DNA of 64,000 nucleotides from Streptomyces vietnamensis (GCF_000830005.1 NZ_CP010407.1:3143001-3207000), one strand, 5' to 3'. Shown: positions 18,565 through 28,180, numbered from the stretch's first letter. Numbers and translations are program-made. The notes: generated from the sequence alone by a model not told the origin.

Positions 18565-19236
18565 TCAGGCGCCCGTCCCCGTCAGGTACGCCGAGACCAC
18601 CACGTTCGCCGTGTACGTCCCCGCCGCCCGGTCGAAGGTGCCGCCGCAGGTGATCAGGCGCAGCTCGGCGCGGTGGGAGTCGCGGGCCCCGTAGACCTTG
18701 CCCGCGTCGAAGTCCTCGCGCGGGAAGACCTGGACGTCGTCGACGGTGAACTCGGCGACCGATCCGTCCGTCCGGGTGATGCGGACCTTCGCACCGGGGC
18801 GGGCGGCGCTCAGGCCGTAGAAGACGGCCCGGCGGGTCGCGGTGTCGACGTGGCCGACGAGGAGGGCGGCGCCGGCCGCGCCCGGCCGGGTGCCGGAGCC
18901 GAACCAGCCCACGGTGTGCGGCATCGCGTAGGGCGGCGGATCGATGGCGCCCGTGGCGTCCAGGCCGCGCGCCACGACGGGCGCGCTGATGCCGAGGGAG
19001 GGGATGTCGACCCGCCGGGGTTCGAGGGGCGGCAGCGGGTCGTGGGCCGGGGGCAGCGGTACGCCGAGCGGGCGGCCGACGGCGGCGATGTCGCCGGTGG
19101 TCGGCGCGGAGCTGCCGCCGGGTCCTTCGGTGGCCTCGCGGCCCCAGAGCCAGAGCCCGGACAGCAGGAGCGCCCAGGTCACGCCGGTGACGAATCGCCC
19201 GGTGCCCGTCGGGCGGGTGCCGGACGGCACGGTCAC
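18565..19236 (-). CDS. Class F-like sortase
   Basis: A 223-residue membrane-anchored sortase, a transpeptidase acting outside the membrane. It has an N-terminal transmembrane helix (about 16-33), a short linker, then the sortase barrel. The catalytic triad is visible: His in LLVGHVDT, Cys in LRLITCGGTFDR, and Arg in the downstream DRAAGTYTANVVV. The TCGG context is typical of actinobacterial class F enzymes. GTG 19236 overlaps the stop of the upstream secreted-protein gene by four bases (GTGA), so the two are translationally coupled and that protein is a candidate partner, although it has no LPxTG motif. Confidence 0.88.
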   Translation of the reverse strand: MTVPSGTRPTGTGRFVTGVTWALLLSGLWLWGREATEGPGGSSAPTTGDIAAVGRPLGVPLPPAHDPLPPLEPRRVDIPSLGISAPVVARGLDATGAIDPPPYAMPHTVGWFGSGTRPGAAGAALLVGHVDTATRRAVFYGLSAARPGAKVRITRTDGSVAEFTVDDVQVFPREDFDAGKVYGARDSHRAELRLITCGGTFDRAAGTYTANVVVSAYLTGTGA

Positions 19237-19853
19237 CCGCCGTCGCTGCCGGTGGTGGTGCCGGTACCGGTGTGGCGGCGGGAGCTGCGGAAGGCGACCG
19301 CCACGGCGGCGACCGCGGCCATGCCGAGGCCGAGCAGGGTGTACGGGGTGCCGAGGCCGCTCTCGGAGGTCGTCTGGGCGACGCCGGGGGCCGCCGGTGC
19401 GGCGAAGGCGGCGGTGCCTCCCCCGCCGGCCCGGACCGGGGCGACCGGGGTGGCGTGGTGCGTCGGCTGGTGGGCCGACTGGTGCGCGGGCTCCTGCTGG
19501 TGCCGGATCTGCACGGTGCCGACGTCCGGGTGGTCGTGGCCGTCGCAGACCACGCTGACCTTGTACGTACCGTCCAGGAGGCCCGACCTGATCGTGGTGT
19601 CGCCGAACAGCGGGTCGCCCCCGCCGTCCCGGCCGGTCAGCTCCGCGTCGGCGACGAACGCCGGGGACTTGGCCGCGCCGGTCGTGCCCTTGCAGCCCTG
19701 GACGCGGACGTCGACGTCGGCGCCGGGCGAGGCGGTGGACGGGGTGACGGTCGCCTTCACCCCGTCGTGGGCGTACGCGCCACCGGCCGCCGGTGCCAGG
19801 ACGAGCACCAGGGCCGCCCCTGCGGCACGGAGAGCAATGGGACCTGAACGCAT
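19233..19853 (-). CDS. Secreted, membrane-anchored protein of the sortase pair
   Basis: A 206-residue protein with a clear signal peptide (about 1-28, ending AYAHD), an Ig-like extracellular domain (about 30-115, with two Cys in VQGCKGTT and VVCDGHDH that may pair), a His/Gln/Pro-rich linker, and a C-terminal transmembrane helix (YTLLGLGMAAVAAVAVAF) with an RSSRRH tail. This is a cell-surface architecture like a sortase substrate, yet no LPxTG or LAxTG is seen before the helix, so it is probably a membrane-held partner. It overlaps the sortase start. Function unknown. Confidence 0.8.
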   Translation of the reverse strand: MRSGPIALRAAGAALVLVLAPAAGGAYAHDGVKATVTPSTASPGADVDVRVQGCKGTTGAAKSPAFVADAELTGRDGGGDPLFGDTTIRSGLLDGTYKVSVVCDGHDHPDVGTVQIRHQQEPAHQSAHQPTHHATPVAPVRAGGGGTAAFAAPAAPGVAQTTSESGLGTPYTLLGLGMAAVAAVAVAFRSSRRHTGTGTTTGSDGG

Positions 19854-19927
19854 CGTGACCTCCTGATACTGGCAGGGTCACCCGGATCGGCGCTTCTCGC
19901 ATCCGCAGGGGCTGGACGCCGTGCCCC

Positions 19928-20707
19928 TTACACGCGGTCGACGAGGTCCGCGATCGACTTCACGACCTTCGACGGGCGGAACGGGAAGCGGTCGATCTCC
20001 GCCTGCGTGGTCAGACCGGTCAGGACCAGGAAGGTCTGCATGCCGGCCTCGAGACCGGCCAGGATGTCGGTGTCCATCCGGTCGCCGATCATCGCGCTGG
20101 ACTCGGAGTGGGCGCCGATCGCGTTGAGGCCGGTGCGCATCATGAGCGGGTTCGGCTTGCCCGCGAAGTACGGCTCCTTGCCGGTGGCCTTCGTGATGAG
20201 GGCGGCGACGGAGCCGGTGGCCGGGAGCGGGCCCTCCAGGGAGGGGCCGGTCTCGTCGGGGTTGGTGCAGATGAAGCGGGCGCCGGCGTTGATGAGGCGG
20301 ACGGCCTTGGTCATCGCCTCGAAGGAGTACGTACGGGTCTCGCCGAGCACCACGTAGTCCGGGTCGTGGTCGGTGAGGACGTAGCCGATGTCGTGGAGGG
20401 CCGTGGTGAGGCCGGCCTCGCCGATGACGTACGCGGTGCCGCCCGGGCGCTGGTCGTCGAGGAACTTGGCGGTGGCGAGGGCCGAGGTCCAGATGTTCTC
20501 GACGGGGACTTCGAGTCCCATGCGGGCGAGGCGGGCGTGCAGGTCGCGGGCGGTGTAGATCGAGTTGTTGGTGAGGACCAGGAAGGGTTTCCCGGTCTCC
20601 CGCAGCTTCTTGATGAACGCGTCGGCGCCGGGGATCGGCACGCCCTCGTGGATGAGGACGCCGTCCATGTCGGTGAGCCAGGATTCGATCGGCTTGCGCT
20701 CTGCCAT
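19928..20707 (-). CDS. HAD-IIA (NagD-like) phosphatase
   Basis: A 259-residue cytoplasmic HAD hydrolase. Motif I is [12 protein letters not shown] (nucleophile Asp), motif II is VLTNNS, the Lys is in [11 protein letters not shown], and motif IV is [13 protein letters not shown]. The cap insertion between motifs II and III is of the C2 (NagD) type. Family members dephosphorylate sugar phosphates or nucleotides; the substrate here is unknown. ATG 20707 begins MAERKPIES. No operon partner: the upstream gap holds only about 90 bases to the phosphatase gene. Confidence 0.9.
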   Translation of the reverse strand: MAERKPIESWLTDMDGVLIHEGVPIPGADAFIKKLRETGKPFLVLTNNSIYTARDLHARLARMGLEVPVENIWTSALATAKFLDDQRPGGTAYVIGEAGLTTALHDIGYVLTDHDPDYVVLGETRTYSFEAMTKAVRLINAGARFICTNPDETGPSLEGPLPATGSVAALITKATGKEPYFAGKPNPLMMRTGLNAIGAHSESSAMIGDRMDTDILAGLEAGMQTFLVLTGLTTQAEIDRFPFRPSKVVKSIADLVDRV

Positions 20708-20796
20708 GGGTGCGGGACTCCTGCCGTACAAACGTGACGAACGTGCGGTGTGCTGGGGGCGACGCGACGACGCTGTGGCGACGCCCCCAGCGTAGG

Positions 20797-22335
20797 TCAG
20801 GAAGTGCTGATCTTGACCCCGTCGATCGTCCAGTACCAGTTGTTGGAGCCCGTGTAACGGAAACGGAAGCTGACGTTCGAGGCCCCGGCCGGGACGGCGA
20901 CCGTGACCGACTGCGGCTGTGAGACGACGTCGGCCGTGTAGCTCTTGACGACCGTCGGCGTGCCGCCGTTGAAGCTCACCAGGATCTGGGCGGTCTGCGG
21001 CGCCTCCTGGCGGTAGAAGGTGGTGAAGTCGAGGGTGACGCGGGCGGCGCCGGTGACCGCGTACGCGGGGGTGACCAGCGTCGAGTCGTACGTACCGGAG
21101 AACGCCTTGTCGGCCCACTCGTCGGAGTCGGCGACGGCGAAGACGCCCCGGGCGCGGACGTTGAGCTCGCGGGACTGGTCGCGCTGGGTGCGGGACCAGA
21201 ACTCGTCGGTGGCGAAGGACCAGCCGCGCCACTCGGTCATGCCGCCGGTGCCCATGGCGTTGTTGATGACGGACCAGCCGCTGGGCGCGGTGTGGGTGAA
21301 GCCGAGGACGCCGGCGGGGATGCCGGTCTCGTCGACGCGGCCGGAGAGGGACGGGTAGAGGGCGTCGAAGGGGTCGGTGGATCGCTCCTGGATCGGCTTG
21401 CCGTCGAGGCCCCAGGAGGGGTCGGGGACGATGCCGAGCTGGTGGAAGACGGTGGCGGCGACGTCGACGAGCCGGGTGTCGATGGGGCGGGCGCCGGCGG
21501 CGATGCCGGGGCCCTGGGCGAGGACGAAGGTGCGGCGCTCCTCGATGCTGGAGCCGCCGTGGCCGCCCGGGTCGGTGTGGCCGTGGTCGGTGGCGACGAT
21601 GACGGTCCAGCGCTCGTCGGCGTAGGTGGGACGGGCCTGGATGGCGGCGAGGAGCCGACCGAGGTAGCCGTCCTGGACGTCGATGGCGTCGGTGTACTTG
21701 GGGCTGGCGGCGCCGTAGTTGTGACCGATCTCGTCGGTCTCGCCGAAGTAGACGAAGAGGACGTCGGGGTTCTGGTTGCGGAGGACGTCCTCGGTGATGT
21801 CGGTGATCGTGAGGTCGTTGACCGCGTAGTCGTTGTTGTAGACGAGCTTGGCGTCGGCGCCGGGGGTGACGGTGCCGTACGTGTCGAGCTCGGGCCAGTC
21901 GACGGCGGCGAAGAGCGAGAGCTCGGGCCGGACCTGGTTCAGGCGGGCGAGGAAGCCGGGGTACTGGCCGTAGTTGCGGCCGGCGAAGGTGTTGTCCTTC
22001 ACGCCGTGCTTGTCGGGCCAGACGCCGGTGGAGATCGTCGACCAGCCGGGCCCGGAGAGGGTGCCGGCCATCGGGTTGGCGTAGAGCAGGGAGCGGCCGT
22101 AGGTGCCGTTCGCCATCAGGGACTTGAGGGTGGGGGCCTTGGCGGCGTCGATCCGGTCGTACCGCAGTCCGTCCATGCCGACGAAGAGCACCTTGTCCTG
22201 GCTGGTGCCGTTCGGGAGCGTCGGGGCGGTGGCCGCGAGGGCGGCGGGGGCGGTGGCGAGGCCGGTGGCGGCGACGGCCGCGGTGGCACCGGCGGCGGCG
22301 AGCACGGTGCGGCGGGAGATGCCGGTGATCGGCAT
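20797..22335 (-). CDS. Tat-exported alkaline-phosphatase-superfamily enzyme
   Basis: A 512-residue exported phosphatase or phosphodiesterase. The start ATG 22335 follows GGAGG by 8 bases and gives a twin-arginine signal peptide ([12 protein letters not shown], cleaved near residue 34). The catalytic domain (about 45-385) is of the nucleotide pyrophosphatase/phosphodiesterase type: metal site VGMDGLRYD, nucleophile Thr in [19 protein letters not shown], then [10 protein letters not shown] and the paired [16 protein letters not shown]-terminal beta domain (about 395-512) ends [10 protein letters not shown] and may bind carbohydrate or surface. It may release phosphate outside the cell, fitting the neighbouring phosphonate operon. 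Confidence 0.88.
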   Translation of the reverse strand: MPITGISRRTVLAAAGATAAVAATGLATAPAALAATAPTLPNGTSQDKVLFVGMDGLRYDRIDAAKAPTLKSLMANGTYGRSLLYANPMAGTLSGPGWSTISTGVWPDKHGVKDNTFAGRNYGQYPGFLARLNQVRPELSLFAAVDWPELDTYGTVTPGADAKLVYNNDYAVNDLTITDITEDVLRNQNPDVLFVYFGETDEIGHNYGAASPKYTDAIDVQDGYLGRLLAAIQARPTYADERWTVIVATDHGHTDPGGHGGSSIEERRTFVLAQGPGIAAGARPIDTRLVDVAATVFHQLGIVPDPSWGLDGKPIQERSTDPFDALYPSLSGRVDETGIPAGVLGFTHTAPSGWSVINNAMGTGGMTEWRGWSFATDEFWSRTQRDQSRELNVRARGVFAVADSDEWADKAFSGTYDSTLVTPAYAVTGAARVTLDFTTFYRQEAPQTAQILVSFNGGTPTVVKSYTADVVSQPQSVTVAVPAGASNVSFRFRYTGSNNWYWTIDGVKISTS

Positions 22336-22380
22336 GTCGGAGTCCTCCGTCAGGGGGTCGATAGGGGTGCGAACGCGCGT

Positions 22381-22408
22381 CAACGCCCCTGATTTCTCAG
22401 GGGCGTTG
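22381..22408. terminator. Hairpin terminator of the phosphonate operon
   Basis: A perfect 12-bp stem (caacgcccctga and its complement) has a tttc loop. It lies between the 3' end of phnS and the 5' end of the phosphatase gene, both on the minus strand. Confidence 0.7.
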
Positions 22409-22497
22409 AGCTTCGGTCCGTACCCGTTATCTTTCCGCGATGTTCGGAGGCTTTCCAGGGTCGTACGGTGAACTCTTGGCTGCCGATCGGCGGCCGA

Positions 22498-23556
22498 TCA
22501 GCTTCCGGTCGCGGACTTCCACGCGTCGACGTACGCCGCGAGGTTCTTGTCGATGTCGGCCCAGTCCGGCTCGAAGACCTCGACGCCGTTCATCAGCTTG
22601 GCCAGTTCGATGGCGTTGGCGTCGGTGGTCTTGACGTCCTTGCGGGCCGGGAAGCCGCCGCCGATGGCGCTGACCTCGCGCTGGGCGCCCTCGCTCAGCA
22701 TGAAGTCGAGGAGCTTCTTGCCGTTCTCGGTGTGCGGGGCCTTGTTCACCAGGCCGGCCGCGTACGGCAGGGCGAAGGTGGTGGGCTTGCCGCCGTCCTT
22801 CGCCGGGAACCAGATGCCGAGGTTCGGCATGGACTTGGCCTGGGCGAAGTTCATCTGGACGTCGCCGTTGGCGACGAGGAGTTCGCCCTTGTCCACCTTG
22901 GGGGCGAGCTTGGAGGTGGAGGAGGACGGGCCGACGTTGTTGGCCTGGAGCTTCTTCAGGTACTCCATCGCCGGCTCCTTGCCGCCGAAGTCGTGCATCG
23001 CCTTGATGAGGACGGCGGTGCCGTCGCCCGCGACGCCGGGGGTGGAGTACTGGAGCTTGTCCTTGTACTTCGCGTCGAGCAGCTCCTCCCAGGTCTTGGG
23101 CGCGGCCGGGAGCTCCTTCTTGTTGTGGACGAAGCCGAAGTAGTTGTTGACGACGGAGGTCCAGGTGCCGTCGTCGGACTTGTCGGCGCCGTCGACCTGG
23201 TCGGCGCCCTTCGGCTCGTACGACTGGAGCAGGCCCTTGGAGCCGGCCTGCTGGATGAAGGGCGGCAGGGTGACGAGGACGTCGGCCTGGGTGTTGGACT
23301 TCTCGCGGAGGGCGCGCTGCACCATCTCGCCGGAGCCGCCCTCGACGTACTTCACCTTGATGCCGGTCTGCTTCTCGAAGTCGGCGAAGACCTTGTCGTA
23401 CCAGCCGTCGCCCGCCTCGCCCTTGAGGCCGTCGGCGCTGTAGACGGTGACGACCTTCTCGGTGGAGGCGTCGGAGGAGCCGCCGCAGGCGGTGAGGGTC
23501 GCGGCGAGGACGAGGGCGCCGGTGACGGCGGCGACCGGCTTGGCGTACGTACGCAT
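22498..23556 (-). CDS. phnS: Aminophosphonate ABC transporter substrate-binding lipoprotein
   Basis: A 352-residue extracellular binding protein. The signal peptide ends in a lipobox (LTACGGSS), so Cys24 is probably lipidated. The mature part is a family-1-type periplasmic-binding fold (VVTVYSADGLKGE, then GIKVKYVEGGSGEMVQRA, ADVLVTLPPFIQQA, WEELLDAKYKDKLQYSTPGVAGDGT). It matches the iron/AEP-binding subgroup that goes with PhnT/U/V transporters. It is the last gene of a minus-strand operon of six. The ligand is inferred from context: 2-aminoethylphosphonate or a derivative. Confidence 0.85.
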   Translation of the reverse strand: MRTYAKPVAAVTGALVLAATLTACGGSSDASTEKVVTVYSADGLKGEAGDGWYDKVFADFEKQTGIKVKYVEGGSGEMVQRALREKSNTQADVLVTLPPFIQQAGSKGLLQSYEPKGADQVDGADKSDDGTWTSVVNNYFGFVHNKKELPAAPKTWEELLDAKYKDKLQYSTPGVAGDGTAVLIKAMHDFGGKEPAMEYLKKLQANNVGPSSSTSKLAPKVDKGELLVANGDVQMNFAQAKSMPNLGIWFPAKDGGKPTTFALPYAAGLVNKAPHTENGKKLLDFMLSEGAQREVSAIGGGFPARKDVKTTDANAIELAKLMNGVEVFEPDWADIDKNLAAYVDAWKSATGS

Positions 23557-23570
23557 AACGTTGTTCTCTC

Positions 23571-24368
23571 CTAGCGGTACGAGGCTTTGGTACGGATGCG
23601 GGAGACGGCCAGCAGGGCGAGGAGCGTCGCGGCCATGAGGACCACGGCGAGCGCCGAGCCGGTGAACAGGGAGCCCCGGTCGGTGGCGGTGAAGATGAGC
23701 ACCGGCAGCGGCATCCAGTCCGGCGGGTAGAGCATCATCGTGGCGCTGAGCTCTCCCATGGACAGGGCGAAGCAGAGCCCGGCGGCCGCGTTCAGGGACG
23801 GCAGCAGGAGCGGGAGCTTCACCCGGAGCAGGACGTACGAGGGACGGGCGCCGAGACTGGCCGCCGCCTGCTCGTACATCGGGTCCAGGCGCCGGATGGC
23901 CGCCGAGACCGACTGGTGGGCGAACGCCGTGACGAGGACGGTGTGCGCGAGGATCACGATCCAGCGGGTGCCGTTGAGGAGCACCGGCGGCTGCGAGAAC
24001 GCGACGAGGACGGCGAGGCCGACGACCACGGACGGCACGGCGACCGGCAGCATGAACAGGGCGTCGAGGAGCCTCTTGCCCTTCTTGCCGAGCGCGGCCG
24101 CGGCGAGCGCCGCCCAGGTGCCGACGGTCAGCGCGATCACGCTCGCGGTGACGGCCGTGACCAGGCTGGTGGTGAGCGCCTGGAGGGACTCGCCCCGGGT
24201 GGCCGCCGCGTAGTGGGCGGTGGTCGGCCCGGAGGGGAAGGCGCCGGACCAGTGGGTGGAGAACGAGGCGGCGAGGATGACGAGGAGGGGCAGGGCGAAG
24301 AGCGGGACGAAGAAGACCGCGAACAGGGTCCAGGCCGTCCACCTGCCCGTACGGCTATGCACCAGCAC
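23571..24368 (-). CDS. phnV: Aminophosphonate ABC transporter permease
   Basis: A 265-residue inner-membrane permease with about six transmembrane helices and the EAA-type loop (AASLGARPSYVLLRVKLPLLLPS) that contacts the ATPase. It overlaps phnU by 14 bases and ends 14 bases before phnS. GTG 24368 is used; a GTG two codons later is possible. Confidence 0.87.
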   Translation of the reverse strand: MLVHSRTGRWTAWTLFAVFFVPLFALPLLVILAASFSTHWSGAFPSGPTTAHYAAATRGESLQALTTSLVTAVTASVIALTVGTWAALAAAALGKKGKRLLDALFMLPVAVPSVVVGLAVLVAFSQPPVLLNGTRWIVILAHTVLVTAFAHQSVSAAIRRLDPMYEQAAASLGARPSYVLLRVKLPLLLPSLNAAAGLCFALSMGELSATMMLYPPDWMPLPVLIFTATDRGSLFTGSALAVVLMAATLLALLAVSRIRTKASYR

Positions 24369-25233
24369 GGCGGCTCACCCCCCGGTAGAGGACGTAGAGG
24401 CCGACCGAGAGCGCGACGTTGACGACGGCGACGACGCAGGCGGCGGCGTAGTCGGATTCGAGGATGGCCTTGGAGTAGACGAGCATCGGGAGGGTCGTGA
24501 CGCCCTTGGCGCCGGTGAAGAGGACGATCCCGAACTCGTTGAGGCACATGACCAGGACGAGGCTGCCGCCGGCGGCGAGCGCGGGCAGCGCCTCGGGCAG
24601 GATCACCTGCCGCACGATCCGCAGCGGCCGGGCGCCGAGCGAGGACGCCACCTCCAGCTGGGCGGTCTCCATCTGCGAGAACGCGGCGAGGAGCGGGCGC
24701 ATCACGAACGGGGTGAAGTACGTGATCTCGGCGAGGAGGACGCCCCACGGGGTGGTGAGGAAGTGGAAGGGCCCTTCGGCCGCTCCCGTGACGTCCGTCC
24801 ACAGCCCGTTGGCCATGCCGACCGTGCCGTAGACGAACAGCAGGGCGAGCGTGATCAGGAAGGACGGGAAGGAGAGGAAGACGTCGATGAACTTCGACAC
24901 CGCCTTCCCGCCGGGGAAGGGCACGAACGCGATCACGAGCGCGAGCACGAAGCCGAGGACGAGACAGCCGACGGTGGCGGCGACGGCCAGCCACACGGTG
25001 GTGACGAGCGCCTCGCGGAAGGAGGCGGAGGCGAACACCTCGGCGTACGCACCGGGGGCGAAGGACTCCTGGACGACGAGGGCGAGGGGGTAGAGGAAGA
25101 CGAGCGCGAGGACGGCGACGGGAGGGAGAGCCCAGAGCACCGTTGTGGGCAATCGTCCGCCAGGGGCGGAACGGGTGGGCACAACCCCCGGTGCGGCCCG
25201 CCGTTCCATGAGGCCTGTGCCGGGACTAGCCAT
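24355..25233 (-). CDS. phnU: Aminophosphonate ABC transporter permease with repeat-derived N-terminal insert
   Basis: A 292-residue permease with about six transmembrane helices (first at about 33-53) and the EAA loop ASSLGARPLRIVRQVILPEALPA. ATG 25233 follows GGGG and overlaps the phnT stop by 8 bases. Residues 17-31 (VVPTRSAPGGRLPTT) are encoded exactly by a copy of the window's 44-bp palindromic repeat, in frame, in the cytoplasmic tail just before helix 1. A GTG start directly after the repeat exists but has no ribosome site, so the insert is probably translated. Confidence 0.87.
   Translation of the reverse strand: MASPGTGLMERRAAPGVVPTRSAPGGRLPTTVLWALPPVAVLALVFLYPLALVVQESFAPGAYAEVFASASFREALVTTVWLAVAATVGCLVLGFVLALVIAFVPFPGGKAVSKFIDVFLSFPSFLITLALLFVYGTVGMANGLWTDVTGAAEGPFHFLTTPWGVLLAEITYFTPFVMRPLLAAFSQMETAQLEVASSLGARPLRIVRQVILPEALPALAAGGSLVLVMCLNEFGIVLFTGAKGVTTLPMLVYSKAILESDYAAACVVAVVNVALSVGLYVLYRGVSRRAGA
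25142..25185 (-). repeat. 44-bp palindromic repeat, copy C, inside phnU
   Basis: The outer arms gttgtgggc and gggcacaac are conserved with copy A. The inner stem reads TCCGCC/GGCGGA, a different but still self-complementary stem. It is read in frame by phnU as VVPTRSAPGGRLPTT. Confidence 0.85.
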
Positions 25234-26278
25234 CGTTCACCCCTGCGGCCAGCAGCACCGCGTCATCGGGCGCGAAGTGCAACGTCACCTCGGTACCGAG
25301 CGCCGGCGTCTCCTTGAGCTCCCGTACGTCCGCCTTGACGCGGTGCCCGCCCACTTCGACGTACAACCGATGGGTGGAGCCGCGCCACTGGACCTCGACG
25401 ATCCGGCCCCGGAGGGGGTTCGGCCCGGGGCCGAGGCCCACGAGGTGGGGCCGGACGCAGAGGGTGGCGGTCGCACCGGGCGCGGCCTCGGAAGCCGGCA
25501 CCTCCAGCTCGACGCCCTCGAAGGTGACCCCCTTCGCGGCCACCGTCACCGGCAACAGGTTCGCGTTGCCGACGAACGACGCCGTGAACTCCGTACGGGG
25601 CCGCCGGTACAGGTCCTGCGGGGTGCCGCAGTCCTGGAGCCTGGCCTTGTCCATGACGGCGATCCGGTCGGCGAGGGTCAGCGCCTCGACCTGGTCGTGG
25701 GTGACGTACAGGATCGACACGTCCGGCAGCTCGCGGTGGAGCCGGGCCAGTTCGGCGAGCATCCCGGAGCGCAGCTGGGCGTCGAGCGCGGAGAGCGGCT
25801 CGTCGAGGAGGAGCACGTTCGGGCGGATGGCGAGGGCCCGGGCGATGGCGACGCGCTGCTGCTGGCCGCCGGAGAGCTCCCGGGGGTAGCGCTGGGCGTA
25901 GGCCGCCATGCCGGTCATCTCCAGGGCCTCGGCGACCCGCCCCGGGATCTCGCCCTTCGGCACCTTCTGGGCCTTGAGGCCGAAGGCGACGTTGGCGTCC
26001 ACCCTGAGGTGGGGGAAGAGGGCGTACTGCTGGACGACCATGCCGATGCCCCGCTTGTACGGCGGGAGCGCGGTGACGTCACGGTCGCCGATGAACACCC
26101 GCCCGGAGGCCGGCCGGACGAATCCGGCGACGGCCCGCAGCGCGGTCGTCTTGCCGGAGCCGGAGGGGCCGAGGAGCGCCATGACCTCGCCGGGTTCGAC
26201 GGTCAGGTCGAGGTTGTCGAGGACGGTGTTGCTCCCGTAGGTGACGGTGACGCCGTCGAAGCGGATGCCGCTGGTCAT
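25226..26278 (-). CDS. phnT: Aminophosphonate ABC transporter ATP-binding protein
   Basis: A 350-residue ABC ATPase with Walker A LLGPSGSGKTTALR, a Q-loop (VVQQYALFP), signature LSGGQQQRVAIARAL, Walker B VLLLDEPLSALD and the switch His in LYVTHDQVEAL. The C-terminal 110 residues form a TOBE-type regulatory domain, as in the Fe/spermidine/AEP group. It overlaps both the HAD gene upstream (4 bases, ATGA) and phnU downstream. Confidence 0.9.
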   Translation of the reverse strand: MTSGIRFDGVTVTYGSNTVLDNLDLTVEPGEVMALLGPSGSGKTTALRAVAGFVRPASGRVFIGDRDVTALPPYKRGIGMVVQQYALFPHLRVDANVAFGLKAQKVPKGEIPGRVAEALEMTGMAAYAQRYPRELSGGQQQRVAIARALAIRPNVLLLDEPLSALDAQLRSGMLAELARLHRELPDVSILYVTHDQVEALTLADRIAVMDKARLQDCGTPQDLYRRPRTEFTASFVGNANLLPVTVAAKGVTFEGVELEVPASEAAPGATATLCVRPHLVGLGPGPNPLRGRIVEVQWRGSTHRLYVEVGGHRVKADVRELKETPALGTEVTLHFAPDDAVLLAAGVNDG

Positions 26279-26952
26279 GCCCCGTACGCCCCTGTCAGGA
26301 ACGGGAGTTCCGCGACCGAGGCGAGGACGTGCGTGGCGCCGTGCTCCTTGAGCGCGGTCTCGTCGTGCGCGCCGGTGAGGACGCCGGCGACGATCCCGGC
26401 GCCGGAGCGGACGCCGCTGAGCATGTCGTACGAGGTGTCGCCGGCGACCACGATCTGCCGGACGTCGTCGACGGCTCCGGTACGGAGGAAGGCGGCGAGG
26501 ACCATGTCCGGGTAGGGCCGGCCGCGGCCGCCCGCGTCCGCCGGGCAGAGGGTCAGCTCGACGAGGTCCCGCCAGCCGAGGGCGTCGAGGATGGCGTCCT
26601 GGGTGACGCGGGCGAAGCCGGTGGTGAGGACGACGGTCCGGCCCTGGTCCTTCAGCTGGGCGATGGCCTCGGCCGCGCCGGGGACGGGGGCGATGAGGCC
26701 GCCGGAGACCAGCTCTCCGTACGCGGCCTCGAAGGCGAGGTTGGCCTGCTGTGCGCGGGTCTCGTCGCCGCCGAAGAGGTGGCGGAAGACGGAGATCTTG
26801 GACTCGCCCATGGTGGCGCGGACGTAGTCGATCATCGTGGCGGGGTCTTCGCCGAGGCGTTCGGCGGCGGCCGTGAAGGCCTGCTCGACGAGTCCGCCGT
26901 CGGCGACGGTGGTGCCGGCCATGTCGAGGACGACGAGGTTCATGTCGGTCAT
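26275..26952 (-). CDS. Phosphonatase-like HAD hydrolase (TIGR03351 type)
   Basis: A 225-residue HAD hydrolase beginning MTDMNLVVLDMAGTT, where the first Asp is the nucleophile. The MAGTTVADGG motif is shared with phosphonoacetaldehyde hydrolase and its relatives. PVPGAAEAIAQLKDQG, TTGFARVTQDAILDALGW and VVAGDTSYDMLSGVRSGAG follow. Proteins of this kind occur beside TIGR03364 oxidoreductases and are proposed to cleave the C-P bond of an aldehyde derived from a modified aminophosphonate. ATG 26952 is used; 26943 and GTG 26964 are alternatives. It overlaps phnT by four bases. Confidence 0.85.
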   Translation of the reverse strand: MTDMNLVVLDMAGTTVADGGLVEQAFTAAAERLGEDPATMIDYVRATMGESKISVFRHLFGGDETRAQQANLAFEAAYGELVSGGLIAPVPGAAEAIAQLKDQGRTVVLTTGFARVTQDAILDALGWRDLVELTLCPADAGGRGRPYPDMVLAAFLRTGAVDDVRQIVVAGDTSYDMLSGVRSGAGIVAGVLTGAHDETALKEHGATHVLASVAELPFLTGAYGA

Positions 26953-26969
26953 CTGCTTCTTCACGGTGT

Positions 26970-28106
26970 TCACCAGCCCAGTTCGTTCGCGGTCGTCTCG
27001 GCGATGGCGGGCGAGCAGGTCATGCCGCGGCCGCCGGGTCCGGTCACCAGCCAGACGCCGTCGCGGACCCGCTGGCGGTGGACGACCCGGCTGGTGTCGA
27101 CGCACTGCGCGTACACCCCGGCCCAGCGGCGCCGGATCTTCGGCAGCGGGCGGCCGAGGAAGGACTCGACGACGCGGGTGAGGTGCTCGTAGGGGTCTTC
27201 GAGGGTGTCGAAGGCGAAGGGGTGCTCGTACTCGTGGGTGTCGCCGATGGTCAGTCCGCCGTCGAGGCGCTGCACCATGAGCAGCTGCATCTTGTGGGCG
27301 GCGGCGGTCGGGTCCTGCGCCTGGCCCTCGTTGAGGGCGTCGAGGGCGGGGGACGCGTACGCCGGGTAGTAGCGGAAGGAGTCGGCGTCGGCGACGGAGG
27401 TGGTGAGCGGCTCGCCGAGGGGTTCGGTCTGCATCATCTGGAGCCGGACGCGGCGGACGGGTATCTCGCCGGCGACCTCGCGGACGAGGCCGGAGAGCCA
27501 GGCGCCGGTGCACAGGACGACGGCGTCGCCGGTGTGGACCTCGCCGCGGTCGTCGCGGACGGCGCTGCATCCATTGCTGTTGGCTCCGACGACGTCCCGG
27601 ACTTCACGGTTGGGGAGGAAGGTGTAGCGGCCCGTGGCGAGGAGGGCCTCGCGGAGGGCGAGCTGGGCGAGGCGCGGCTCGACGGCCGCGTCCCGCTCGC
27701 ACCACAGGGCGGCCTCGAACGCGCCGCGCAGGGCCGGGTTGACCGCGCGCGCCTCGGCGGCCGTGAGGAGCTTGTAGCCGCGGGCGGCGGCGTCGGGGCG
27801 GGCCACGGCGGCCTCGGCGACGGCGAGTTCGAGCTCGTTCCGTACGGGGGTGAGGGAGCCGATGGCCCGGAAGCCGAGGCCGGGGACGCGGGCGCCGATG
27901 CCCTCCCAGAGTTCACGGGCGCGGAGGGCGGTGTCGAGCTCCTCCCCGCCTGCCCGTCCGCTCACCCAGATCTGGCCGAAGTTGCGGAGCGAAGCCCCGC
28001 GCGCCTCGGCCTCGCGCTCGATGTGTACGACCTCGTGGCCGCGTTCCACTGCGTGCCAGGCGTGCATGGTTCCCACCACGCCGGCTCCTACGACGATCAC
28101 CTTCAT
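26970..28106 (-). CDS. FAD-dependent oxidoreductase of aminophosphonate catabolism (TIGR03364 type)
   Basis: A 378-residue DAO-type flavoprotein. It has an N-terminal dinucleotide fold (VIVVGAGVVGTMHAWHAVERGHEV), an FAD contact EREAEARGASLRNFGQIW, and C-terminal GVWLVTGPGGRGMTCSPAIAE. The ASLRNFGQIWVSGR pattern is characteristic of the family found beside TIGR03351 phosphonatase-like proteins, for which oxidative deamination or demethylation of an aminophosphonate is proposed. As first gene of the operon it probably supplies the aldehyde consumed by the HAD enzyme. ATG 28106 lacks a clear ribosome site. A GntR-type operator lies upstream. Confidence 0.85.
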   Translation of the reverse strand: MKVIVVGAGVVGTMHAWHAVERGHEVVHIEREAEARGASLRNFGQIWVSGRAGGEELDTALRARELWEGIGARVPGLGFRAIGSLTPVRNELELAVAEAAVARPDAAARGYKLLTAAEARAVNPALRGAFEAALWCERDAAVEPRLAQLALREALLATGRYTFLPNREVRDVVGANSNGCSAVRDDRGEVHTGDAVVLCTGAWLSGLVREVAGEIPVRRVRLQMMQTEPLGEPLTTSVADADSFRYYPAYASPALDALNEGQAQDPTAAAHKMQLLMVQRLDGGLTIGDTHEYEHPFAFDTLEDPYEHLTRVVESFLGRPLPKIRRRWAGVYAQCVDTSRVVHRQRVRDGVWLVTGPGGRGMTCSPAIAETTANELGW

Positions 28107-28180
28107 GACGACGACGGTCGCGGGATCGGGTGGACCGGACGGATCCGGCGGACGACGGGACGGTGAACGGACCGACAAGC

